Below, piece after piece: positions 35,321-43,437 of a DNA stretch of 64,000 nt; positions within the stretch are counted from its first letter, which is position 1; each line of letters starts with the position of its first letter. A program made the translations under genes and the position numbers. Source of the DNA: an uncultured Planctomycetota bacterium (GTDB lineage Bacteria; Planctomycetota; Phycisphaerae; UBA1845; UTPLA1); contig CAADGE010000035.1 of assembly GCA_900696465.1 (NCBI GenBank), positions 248,001 through 312,000 of the forward strand. The letters run 5' to 3'. The notes under the pieces are model-generated. The model was not told the DNA's origin, did no database searches, and saw nothing but the letters and a program-made list of their open reading frames with translations.

Positions 35321-36292
35321 ATGCGTATCTATCGCGGCATTGCATCCATCGACGACCACCTGCGCGGCGCGGTGCTGACCGTCGGTAACTTCGACGGCGT
35401 GCATCTCGGCCACCAGCGCATTCTGCGCACGGCGCACGCCCTGGCGAAGGTTTCGAGCGCGTCCGTTGTGGCGATGACCTTTGAGCCGCATCCCATTGCC
35501 GTGCTGAGGCCTGCGGATTCTCCACGGCGCTTGACTCCGTGGGAGGAGAAACTTCATCAGCTTGAGCGCGCCGGGGCCGACGCCGTGATCCGGCTCGACA
35601 CCGACTGGCCCTTGTTGTCGCTCTCTGCCGAGGATTTTGTGCGCGAGGTGCTCGTTAAGCGGATCCATCCGTCGTACATCGTCGAAGGGCCTAATTTCGC
35701 ATTCGGCCGAGGTCGTGCGGGAGATTCGCGAACTCTGGAGGCCCTGTCAGCCAAGGGCGGGTACCAGGTGCGTGTCGTCGAGCCGTATCGGCTTCATCTT
35801 TCGGACGGCCGACAGGTGACGGTATCGAGCACGACGGTTCGCGAGTTGCTCACGAGCGGACGAGTGGACGAGGCGGCCGCCTGTCTCGGTCGGCCGTATG
35901 CGCTGGTCGGCACGGTCATTCACGGCGCCGGCGCGGGTCATACGCTCGGTTTCCCGACGATCAACCTCGACGTGGGCGAGCAACTGGTGCCGGCGCACGG
36001 TGTCTACGCAGGGACCGCGGAAATCGCGGGACTGCGCGCCCCGGCGGCGATCAGCATCGGCACACGACCGACGCTCGGCGGCAGCAAGTTGGCCGTCGAG
36101 GCATTTGTGCTCGATGAATCCGGAGACTGGTACGCCGAACGGGCAAGAGTCGAAATCGTGACCCATCTTCGCGATCAGCGTAAGTTCGATGGTCCGGAGG
36201 CCCTGGCTGCACAGATCGCCGAGGATGTCGGCCGGGTGCGATCGATCATGCAGGGGTTGGACCGTTCCGATGCACGGCAGCAGACGAAATGA
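35321..36292 (+). CDS. ribF: bifunctional riboflavin kinase/FAD synthetase
   Basis: 323 residues with two domains. The N-terminal FAD synthetase (nucleotidyltransferase) has GNFDGVHLGHQ (22-32) and VSSTTVREL (the ISSTxIR-type motif). The C-terminal riboflavin kinase has GRPYALVGTVIHGAGAGHTL with the following GFPTINLD motif that binds ATP and Mg. It converts riboflavin to FMN and FAD. GAGGAA lies five bases before the ATG. It is followed by an NrnA-like gene; ribF next to nrnA is a known translation-cluster neighbourhood (rbfA, truB, ribF), although rbfA and truB are not in view. Confidence 0.96.
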   Translation: MRIYRGIASIDDHLRGAVLTVGNFDGVHLGHQRILRTAHALAKVSSASVVAMTFEPHPIAVLRPADSPRRLTPWEEKLHQLERAGADAVIRLDTDWPLLSLSAEDFVREVLVKRIHPSYIVEGPNFAFGRGRAGDSRTLEALSAKGGYQVRVVEPYRLHLSDGRQVTVSSTTVRELLTSGRVDEAAACLGRPYALVGTVIHGAGAGHTLGFPTINLDVGEQLVPAHGVYAGTAEIAGLRAPAAISIGTRPTLGGSKLAVEAFVLDESGDWYAERARVEIVTHLRDQRKFDGPEALAAQIAEDVGRVRSIMQGLDRSDARQQTK

Positions 36293-36367
36293 TGGTGTTT
36301 GACGCAGCAAAGGGAGTGCGGGCTTCTCGCCGGAGACGCTCCTCACGCGGCAAGTAGTGTGTGTGGC

Positions 36368-37381
36368 ATGAGCCGACCGACACTGATTGATATTCAAGCC
36401 GCGGCGGAGCGCATCTCCGCTGCACAGCGCGTGGTAATCACGACTCATGCCCGGGCAGATGGCGATGCGATCGGCTCCGTTGCGGCGATGCAACGCGTGC
36501 TGCGGTCGCAGGGCAAACAGGCGACGGCATATCTGCACGAGCCGCCGTCGGCGCGGTACGCATTTCTGAGCGAGATCGAGCCGCTGGCGGTCTGGCCTGC
36601 TCAGCGATCTGTAGCGTCTGCGGTCGATGTGCTCTCGTCGTGCGACCTGCTGCTGGTGCTGGATACCTGCGCGGCGATTCAATTGGGTGAGGTGGCCGGG
36701 GCGATCCGCACCGCCGGACTTCCGAAGCTGGCGATCGACCATCACATCACGCGCGATGACATCGTCGATGCGGCCTGGGTGGATGAATCGGCCGGCGCCT
36801 GTGCGCAGCTCGTGCTTCATCTCTGCGAGCAGTCAAAGTGGCCGGCGGATGCCGGGACGGCGACGCTGCTTTTTGTCGGGCTGGCCACGGATACCGGGTG
36901 GTTTCGATTCTCGAATGCCGACCGGCAGGTGTTCTCCGACGCATCGCGGTTGATCGCCGCAGGGGCAGCGCCGAATGAGTTGTACGAGCGACTTTATCTG
37001 TGCGAGATTCTTCCGCGCGTTCGACTGATCGGCGAGGTGATGGCCGGTTTTGAGCTGCTTGCAGACGGGCGAGTCGCCGTGATCCGACTGACGCGCGAGA
37101 TGCTCGCGCGATGCGGTGCGACCCGGGAGATGACCGAGGACATCATCAACGAGCCCATGCGGCTGGCGTCCGTTGTGGCCTGTGCGATGTTCACCGAGCC
37201 GGAGGCCGGTGAGCCGGTGCGCGTCAGCATCCGGAGCAAACGCGATGTCGATGTCGCGGCGCTGGCGGCGCGCTGGGGCGGCGGCGGCCATGCCCGGGCG
37301 GCCGGCGCGAAAGTCAGCGGTGAATACGCCGCAGCCGTTCGGGAGATCACTGCGGCGCTCTGCCGGGCCCTGGGTGCATGA
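36368..37381 (+). CDS. nrnA: DHH-family phosphoesterase, NrnA-like
   Basis: 337 residues from ATG 36368. The DHH domain has THARADGDAIGS (26-37) and AIDHH (122-126) plus a later DTGWFRFSN block; the C-terminal DHHA1 domain contains GGGGHARAAGAKV. This is the layout of NrnA, which degrades nanoRNAs and dephosphorylates pAp. The Mn-binding Asp and His residues are all present. An upstream TTG at 36299 would add 23 unlikely residues. The ribosome site is weak. Confidence 0.9.
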   Translation: MSRPTLIDIQAAAERISAAQRVVITTHARADGDAIGSVAAMQRVLRSQGKQATAYLHEPPSARYAFLSEIEPLAVWPAQRSVASAVDVLSSCDLLLVLDTCAAIQLGEVAGAIRTAGLPKLAIDHHITRDDIVDAAWVDESAGACAQLVLHLCEQSKWPADAGTATLLFVGLATDTGWFRFSNADRQVFSDASRLIAAGAAPNELYERLYLCEILPRVRLIGEVMAGFELLADGRVAVIRLTREMLARCGATREMTEDIINEPMRLASVVACAMFTEPEAGEPVRVSIRSKRDVDVAALAARWGGGGHARAAGAKVSGEYAAAVREITAALCRALGA

Positions 37382-37430
37382 GCGTATCCGGTTCGAGTCG
37401 AGCAAGACGCGATCTGATGGAGCCGTGCTG

Positions 37431-38279
37431 ATGACATCGTCGAATCCGTGGTCGAGATGGACCGGCGCACTGCCGATGCTGCCGACCAGTGTGCGTGTCT
37501 TGCTCACGGCCTTTCTGGCCATCATCGGGTCGGGCTATCTCGTGGCCGCGCTGAATATCTCATCGAGCCATCAGCACGCCGACGGCCGACCGGGCATGTC
37601 GATGGACGATGTTCGCGCGATCTACTCCGGCATGCAGGTTCAGGCGGCCGGCGAAACGGTGCCTTCGCGGATGCTGACCATGCTGCGCGGGCCGATGCGG
37701 CAATACGCCTCGTCGGACGCGCATTTCAATGTGCTGGAAAGCTGGCTGAAGGACGGCGGCGCAGAAGTAAAGCTCGATGACGGGGACAAGCGTGTCACGC
37801 CTCGCCGGGTCTTGCTGCTGGATTGCATGCGATGCCATGCACAGAGCACGGGCAGTGAGGTCTCAAAGCAATCGCCTTTCGGGCCGGACGACTTCACGTT
37901 GGATTATTCCATGCTTTCGCGGTACCTCGCGACGGCGGCATCAAATGACGGCGAGCTTGTTCGTACGGCTCCTCAGTACACTCTGGAGCGGCTGATTCTC
38001 GTGAGCCATCAGCACATGCTTTCGATTCCCATGTTCACGCTCGTGGTGGGCTTGCTCTTCTGCATGACGCGCCTGCCGGCGTCGTGGCGCGGCCTTCTGG
38101 CGCCGCTGCCGATGCTGGCGCTTTTGCTTGATCTGTCGGGCTGGTGGTTGGCCCGCGTGGCGGAACCCTTCGTGTACGCCATCGTGATCGGAGGCGGCGT
38201 GTTCGGTCTTGCCTTCGGGGTTCAAATTGTAGTGGTGGTCATCGATCTTTGGCGGCCGCCAGGCGCGCCGTCTCGTTGA
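37431..38279 (+). CDS. membrane protein with a single heme-c motif (CxxCH)
   Basis: 282 residues from ATG 37431, which follows GGAG by eight bases. One transmembrane helix (about 21-42) is followed by a soluble region to about 185 and then four helices (about 195-212, 220-240, 243-262, 255-277 region). CMRCH (132-136) in the soluble part is a c-type heme attachment motif, and this part should face the periplasm. I recall a loosely annotated proteobacterial family with a similar N-terminus (GSGYLVAALNISSSHQHADG), but its function is unknown to me. The 3' end overlaps the convergent acyltransferase gene by 41 bases. Confidence 0.75.
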   Translation: MTSSNPWSRWTGALPMLPTSVRVLLTAFLAIIGSGYLVAALNISSSHQHADGRPGMSMDDVRAIYSGMQVQAAGETVPSRMLTMLRGPMRQYASSDAHFNVLESWLKDGGAEVKLDDGDKRVTPRRVLLLDCMRCHAQSTGSEVSKQSPFGPDDFTLDYSMLSRYLATAASNDGELVRTAPQYTLERLILVSHQHMLSIPMFTLVVGLLFCMTRLPASWRGLLAPLPMLALLLDLSGWWLARVAEPFVYAIVIGGGVFGLAFGVQIVVVVIDLWRPPGAPSR

Positions 38280-39693
38280 TTCCCAGCTCCGTTTCAAGTC
38301 GGTCGAAGAATTCGATGACGTTTGGTGTGTCGAAGTAGTCCTCGAAATAGGTGATCGAGAGTGACATCGTATCGCCATAGGTCGTGCGCCCCAGCATCCA
38401 GCCGGGATGGCAGTTCATCGGGCCGGCGCCGGCGAGGTTGGTGATGACCGCCGAACCGAGCCGCGTGACCGTGTCATCGAACTGGTAGCCGGTAAAGCCC
38501 GCCGCGGCGCGGGGCATGCGGTGCGAGGTGAACCAACGGGTCAGCGCGAAGGACCACCATGACGACTCCTTGTACATCATCCATGTCGCTTCGTCGTGAT
38601 GTTTCTCGAAGAATTCGCGGAACTGCCGTGCTGCGACCGCGTCGGCGGTGGTCCAGTCCGCCAGATCGGCCGCGGTAAAGACAACCCAGGGTATGGTGAC
38701 GTGATTGCCGTGTACGCCCGGCCGGGGACCGCTTCGCGGCAGGGGCAGCGGAAGCGGAAAGAGGTAGTGCTCCCGAGGCCGCCCTTTCTCGATGCACATC
38801 TTGAGGTAGGTCCGACCGAGTGCCACGATCATGGCCCTCGAATATCGCAGCGGACCGGGGGCGGTTCGCGCCTTGGCGGCTTGTTCGAAGCGCCGTCGGG
38901 CGGCGGCATCGTACCGGCGAACGACGAATCGACAGGTCTGCGGCGCTCCCTCGGGCTTGCGAACGATCCTCGGCTGATGGAAGCGATCGCAGACAATGTA
39001 GCGCCACTGGCCCTGCCACTTGCGGAGAATCGACTTGGGAAACCAGGGCCGAAAAGGCGGCGGCGGCACCGCCAGCGGGTCCGGATCGAGCAGAGGTTTC
39101 TGGCCGGTCATCAGATCATGCAGGCAGCGCAGCAGCAGGTGGGCACCTTCGAAGTCCATCAGGGCATGTGCCCAGCGCAGGCCGATGCGATGACGACCGT
39201 TGCCGAAGTCGACGTGTACGAAGCGAAGCTGCGGACCGCGACGGACGTCGACGGGATCGTCGATGGCATGATTCAGCGGCGCCCAGCCGTCATCTTTTGC
39301 CGGTTCGACGCGATGATATTTGTATTCGATTGCATCTTCGAGTCGGGCATCCGCCGCAATATGCCAGTAAGGCCATTGAAAGACAGGTCGGAAGCGGATG
39401 TGCGCCGAGAGCGCCGGGTAGGTTTGTCCGAGCCGCCGCAGTGCCGCCTCGAGTTCCCGCGGATCGAGTCGGCCTTCCAGTTCGGCGATGAGCAAAACAC
39501 TTAGGCCGCAGTAGCCGCGCTGCTGGAGGGATTCGTGCGTCACCAGCAGCACGTGATCGACCGGATTGAGTGAATAGGACAGCGCTCGTCCCAATTCTGC
39601 TGCTCTCCCTGGAGCTGATTCTCGCCCGGGTGAACGATTGCGACGGTTGGGCGCTCCCACCTCGCGACGGGGCTGCGTGCTTGTCCACATCAT
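38239..39693 (-). CDS. condensation-fold acyltransferase (WES/PapA-like)
   Basis: 484 residues with the pattern of the CoA-dependent acyltransferase/condensation superfamily. The active-site-like motif is WAHALMDFEG (His176, Asp180), a variant of HHxxxDG; NPVDHVLL near residue 43 and QTYPALSAHIR fit the N-terminal half. The motif VITNLAGAGP occurs late, where condensation domains have the DFGWG-like segment. No adenylation or carrier domains are seen, so it is a free-standing acyltransferase, perhaps for a lipid or polyketide product (inference). The first 35 residues are low complexity, and the true start may be further in. Confidence 0.65.
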   Translation of the reverse strand: MMWTSTQPRREVGAPNRRNRSPGRESAPGRAAELGRALSYSLNPVDHVLLVTHESLQQRGYCGLSVLLIAELEGRLDPRELEAALRRLGQTYPALSAHIRFRPVFQWPYWHIAADARLEDAIEYKYHRVEPAKDDGWAPLNHAIDDPVDVRRGPQLRFVHVDFGNGRHRIGLRWAHALMDFEGAHLLLRCLHDLMTGQKPLLDPDPLAVPPPPFRPWFPKSILRKWQGQWRYIVCDRFHQPRIVRKPEGAPQTCRFVVRRYDAAARRRFEQAAKARTAPGPLRYSRAMIVALGRTYLKMCIEKGRPREHYLFPLPLPLPRSGPRPGVHGNHVTIPWVVFTAADLADWTTADAVAARQFREFFEKHHDEATWMMYKESSWWSFALTRWFTSHRMPRAAAGFTGYQFDDTVTRLGSAVITNLAGAGPMNCHPGWMLGRTTYGDTMSLSITYFEDYFDTPNVIEFFDRLETELGINETARLAAAKDR

Positions 39694-39830
39694 CCCCGGA
39701 TGTTAATCTATTCCGTAAATTCCCGCGCCGTCCAGCGCGGTCTCTCCCTCGTCACGCATTGTCGTCGGCCGTTGGCGCGTGTCCGACCGCGGCAGTGTTT
39801 TTTTCCGCGAGTATCCGGGAGGTCCCCGAG

Positions 39831-41024
39831 TTGCCTCGTACCCGCATCGTCCCGGCAGAGCAAATCGAGCATCTCTCTATTCTCGATGAGCATGGTCGCA
39901 TCGATGCCGGGCTTGATCCGCGCTTGTCTCCGCACGAATTGCAGCGCCTCTATCAGGGGCTCTTGATGGCGCGGCGCTTTGACGAGCGGATGATCAAGCT
40001 CTCCCGTCAGGGTCGTATCGGAAACTATCCGCCGTATCGCGGGCAGGAGGCCGCAGCCCTCGGGCCGGCCTGGGCCATCGAGCGTGACGACTGGCTCGTA
40101 CCGTCCTTTCGGGAACTTCCCGCCCTGATTCATCACGGCTGGCCGATGCATCGACTGATCCTCGGGTGGTGGGGCGGTCACGAGATCGGTGCCCAGCCGC
40201 CGGAGGGCGTGTGCGCGCTGCCGCTCTGCGGACCGGTAGCGGGGCAGTGTCTGCACGCGGCCGGAATCGCCTGGGGCTGCAAGCTCGACGGGCGTGGCCG
40301 GGTGGTCGTGTGTTTCATTGGCGACGGCGGAACCAGCGAAGGCGACTTCCACGAGGCGATGAACATCGCCGGCGTGTTCGGCCTGCCGATGATCATGGTC
40401 GTACAAAACAACCATTGGGCGATTTCGATGCCCCGGAGCCGGCAGACGGCCTCGCAGACGCTCGCGCAGAAAGCCATCGCGTATGGTATCGATGCCCTGC
40501 AGGTCGACGGCAACGATATCCTCTCGATGATCGTTGCCACGCGCGAGGCCGCAGAGCGGGCGCGATCGGGCGGCGGACCGATGCTGATCGAGGCCATCAC
40601 GTACCGGCTGGGACCGCATTCGACCTCCGACGATCCGAAGAAATATCGCAACCCTGCGGAGGTCGAACCTTGGGAGCAGCGCGAACCGCTTATCCGCTTT
40701 CGAAGGTATCTTGAAGCACTCGGCGTGCTGACAGACAGCGTTCACCAGATGCTGGATGCCCAGGTCGAGGAGCTGATCGCTTCGGAAGTCCAGATCGCCG
40801 AGGCCTACCGGACGGACGAATTGACGCCCTTCGATCATTGTTTCGAGAAGATGCCGAACCATCTGGCAGCCCAGCGGGCCGAGTTCGAGGCCTACCTGCG
40901 GGCTCGCTCCGGTGAGACGCCGGTGCCAGACCGTTCCCGCGCCACTGTGGAACATCGTCCGGCACCTGATCGCATCCATCGGATGTCTGCTGATCACCTC
41001 AGTTCGGCCATTCCAGCGCACTGA
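39831..41024 (+). CDS. pdhA: 2-oxo acid dehydrogenase E1 component, alpha subunit
   Basis: 397 residues from a TTG start at 39831; GGGAGG lies eight bases before it, and the frame upstream of it looks non-coding. The thiamine-diphosphate motif GDGGTSEGDFHEAMN (about 164-178), ending in VVQNNHWAIS, and the phosphorylation-loop-like segment GPHSTSDDPKKYR are clear. It decarboxylates pyruvate or a branched-chain 2-oxo acid together with an E1-beta subunit, E2 and E3. No E1-beta gene is adjacent, so the substrate cannot be assigned. The symbol is the closest match; a branched-chain enzyme is also possible. Confidence 0.88.
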   Translation: MPRTRIVPAEQIEHLSILDEHGRIDAGLDPRLSPHELQRLYQGLLMARRFDERMIKLSRQGRIGNYPPYRGQEAAALGPAWAIERDDWLVPSFRELPALIHHGWPMHRLILGWWGGHEIGAQPPEGVCALPLCGPVAGQCLHAAGIAWGCKLDGRGRVVVCFIGDGGTSEGDFHEAMNIAGVFGLPMIMVVQNNHWAISMPRSRQTASQTLAQKAIAYGIDALQVDGNDILSMIVATREAAERARSGGGPMLIEAITYRLGPHSTSDDPKKYRNPAEVEPWEQREPLIRFRRYLEALGVLTDSVHQMLDAQVEELIASEVQIAEAYRTDELTPFDHCFEKMPNHLAAQRAEFEAYLRARSGETPVPDRSRATVEHRPAPDRIHRMSADHLSSAIPAH

Positions 41025-41121
41025 TGCCTCCCGCGCGAAGTCTTTGTTAAGCAGGTTATCCAGCAGACTGGCAAGGCACTCGTGCGGCTTCGGACGCATC
41101 GCAGGGACAGAAGAAATTGCC

Positions 41122-41127
41122 TATAAT
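41122..41127 (+). promoter_or_regulatory. -10 element for the moxR operon
   Basis: TATAAT, 84 bases upstream of the moxR ATG; the -35 position reads TCGCAG (3 of 6) at a 17-base spacing. It is the best promoter candidate for moxR-DUF58-transglutaminase. Confidence 0.4.
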
Positions 41128-41210
41128 GATTCGATGCGGCGTCGCCGCTCCGGAGTCACGCGGCAGCTTGACAATGACCGGGGGCAAGACCGCGGCGTGA
41201 GAGTTCAGGC

Positions 41211-42173
41211 ATGCACTCGACGGCCTCCATCAAGGATTCCGACCTGCTGGACAAACTGCAGCAGCTTCGCGCCAACATTGAATCCGTCTTCATCGGTAAG
41301 CCGGAGGCGATCAGCCAGATCCTCATCGGGCTGATTGCCCGCGGGCATGTCCTGGTGGAAGACGTGCCCGGCGTAGGCAAGACGGTACTGGCGCGGGCCG
41401 TGGCTCGCAGCATTGACTGTCGATTCTCCCGCATCCAGTTGACGCCCGACCTCTTGCCGTCGGACATCCTCGGCATCAGCGTGTACAACGACAAGTCGGG
41501 CCTGTTCGACTACAAGCCGGGGCCGATCTTTTCCAACATCGTCCTGGCCGACGAGATCAACCGAACGACGCCGCGTACCCAGTCTGCGCTTCTGGAAGTG
41601 ATGAACGAGACGCAGGTCAGCGTGGACGGCCAGCCCATGCGGCTGGAGCAGCCCTTCATGGTCATCGCCACGCAGAATCCCTTTGAGTTCGAAGGCACGT
41701 ATTTCCTTCCGGAAAACCAGCTTGACCGGTTCATTCTGCGCATTCGCATCGGCTACCCCTCACGGGAGGACGAGCGCCTGGTGCTTCTCCAGCAGCCGGA
41801 CCGTGCGCCACTCGAAGCGCTGCGGCCGGTGATGGGCGCCGCAGACGTGTTGCACATGCAGGGAGTCGCCGACAAGGTACGCGTGGATGATGTCCTGATG
41901 GACTACCTGCAGGACATCGTCGAAGCGACCCGCCGCCACGAGGCCTTCGAGGTCGGTGTGTCGCCGCGCGGGGCACTGGCTCTTTTGCGGGCCGCACGGG
42001 CCTCCGCCCTGTTGCAGGGTCGTGACTACGCCGTGCCCGATGACATCAAGGCCCTGGCGCTGCCGGTCTTCGCTCATCGCGTGGTGAGTAAGTCCTATCT
42101 GCGTGACGGGCACATGGGCACCAACGATCAGGTCATGCTGGAAATACTGGAACAGATTCCCGTTCCGTCGTGA
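41211..42173 (+). CDS. MoxR-family AAA+ ATPase
   Basis: 320 residues. Walker A is PGVGKT (53-58), Walker B is VLADE (111-115), sensor 1 is IATQNPFEFEGTYFLPE, and the C-terminal lid contains GVSPRGALALLRAARA. MoxR ATPases act as chaperones in the maturation of complexes, often with a DUF58 and a transglutaminase-like partner, exactly the two genes that follow. No membrane segment is seen, so it is cytoplasmic. It begins after a 186-base gap holding a TATAAT box, and the next gene starts 31 bases after it. Confidence 0.95.
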   Translation: MHSTASIKDSDLLDKLQQLRANIESVFIGKPEAISQILIGLIARGHVLVEDVPGVGKTVLARAVARSIDCRFSRIQLTPDLLPSDILGISVYNDKSGLFDYKPGPIFSNIVLADEINRTTPRTQSALLEVMNETQVSVDGQPMRLEQPFMVIATQNPFEFEGTYFLPENQLDRFILRIRIGYPSREDERLVLLQQPDRAPLEALRPVMGAADVLHMQGVADKVRVDDVLMDYLQDIVEATRRHEAFEVGVSPRGALALLRAARASALLQGRDYAVPDDIKALALPVFAHRVVSKSYLRDGHMGTNDQVMLEILEQIPVPS

Positions 42174-42204
42174 TGCCGCGTTTCGGGCATGAGCAGGGTG
42201 CACG

Positions 42205-43437
42205 ATGGCCGGTCGACGCCGGACAAATCCTCGGAAGAATCGAAACAAACGCTTACCCACATTTGGTCTGGGCATGCCCGTCGGGGGCGTGCTCTTTTGT
42301 CTGGGCACACTGGTCATCGGCGCGGCGGCGATTGATTCCGACAACAATCTGCTTCTGATCCTTTTCGGGCTCTGCCTCGGCGCTCTCGTGTTAAACATGA
42401 TCGCCAGTTGGCGGACGCTGCGCGGACTGACCGTCAAGCGGATCACGCCGGATATTACCGTCGCTGGCCAGCCGATGGAGCTGCGCTACGTGCTGACCAA
42501 CCACCGGATGTGGACGTCGGCGCGGTCGATCTTTCTCCGAGAGATTCTCGATCACGAATCGAGCCCACTGGCTGCGCCGGCCGAGGCCTTTGTTGCCTAC
42601 CTGCGGCCCGGCGAGAGCGTGTCCGTGACCGTGCCGGCGCTCTGCGTGAATCGCGGGCGCGTGCGGCTCGCCGCAGTCGAAATCTCCACGGGCTTCCCGT
42701 TCGGCATTTTGACCAAACGAATCCGGCATCGAATTGCGGATGAGGTCATCGTCTTTCCGTGTCTTCGCCGCTTGAAGGGTCGACTGATCGAGCGCACACG
42801 GCGCACCGAGGGCTCCAGCTCCGGTACGACGATTGCTCGCACGCGCGGGGATGATGAATACTACGGCATCCGGGAGTATCGCCAGGGCGACAATCCTCGA
42901 CGGATTCACTGGCGTCGCAGCGCGCAGATGGGTCAGTTGGTGATTCGGGAAATGGCCGAAGCACGAGATCCGCAACTGTGGTGTGTGCTTGAGACGCGCA
43001 TTGATCCTCGCGACATCGAACAGATGGAGCGGCGGGAGGATGCCTTCAGCGCCGCGGCGACGATCATCTGCGACGCGCTCGAAAAAGGGACCCGGGTGGG
43101 CCTGATCTGCAGTGGTGAGCCGTTGCTCGTGTTGCCGCCGGGCGCGGGGAAGCCGCGCCGCACGCGCCTGCTTCGCGAGCTGGCCGTGCGCACGACCAAC
43201 TCGGCACATCCGCTGAGCGAGCAGCTCCAGCGGGTCGGCTGGCCTTCGCGCTGGCGGGGGACGTGTATTCTGCTGGCCGCCGCGGAGACGGCGGACCTGC
43301 GGGATGCCGGCCGCCTCCTGACCAAGACGTTGGGGCCGACGCGTATCTGCATACCCGGCACTTCAACCTTTGAGAATCTGTTCGACGAGCCGGCATGGTC
43401 CGCCATCGCCGCGCCGCCGGTGGAGGCGGTCGCATGA
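42205..43437 (+). CDS. DUF58-domain membrane protein
   Basis: 410 residues. Two N-terminal helices (about 23-42, 46-66) are followed by a beta-rich region (KRITPDITVAGQPMELRYVL) and then the DUF58 core, with the YYGIREYRQGDNPRRIHWRRSA motif (in part, REYRQGDNPRRIHWRRSA). DUF58 proteins have a von Willebrand A-like C-terminal half and usually occur next to moxR. They are thought to be MoxR clients or partners at the membrane. Its stop overlaps the next ATG (ATGA). Confidence 0.92.
   Translation: MAGRRRTNPRKNRNKRLPTFGLGMPVGGVLFCLGTLVIGAAAIDSDNNLLLILFGLCLGALVLNMIASWRTLRGLTVKRITPDITVAGQPMELRYVLTNHRMWTSARSIFLREILDHESSPLAAPAEAFVAYLRPGESVSVTVPALCVNRGRVRLAAVEISTGFPFGILTKRIRHRIADEVIVFPCLRRLKGRLIERTRRTEGSSSGTTIARTRGDDEYYGIREYRQGDNPRRIHWRRSAQMGQLVIREMAEARDPQLWCVLETRIDPRDIEQMERREDAFSAAATIICDALEKGTRVGLICSGEPLLVLPPGAGKPRRTRLLRELAVRTTNSAHPLSEQLQRVGWPSRWRGTCILLAAAETADLRDAGRLLTKTLGPTRICIPGTSTFENLFDEPAWSAIAAPPVEAVA

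Noticed and set aside
37381-37410. GGTTCGAGTC as a tRNA T-arm
   Set aside because: No acceptor stem or other arms could be folded around it.
41168-41173. TTGACA as a -35 box for moxR
   Set aside because: No -10-like hexamer lies 16-18 bases downstream; the TATAAT at 41122 is a better candidate.
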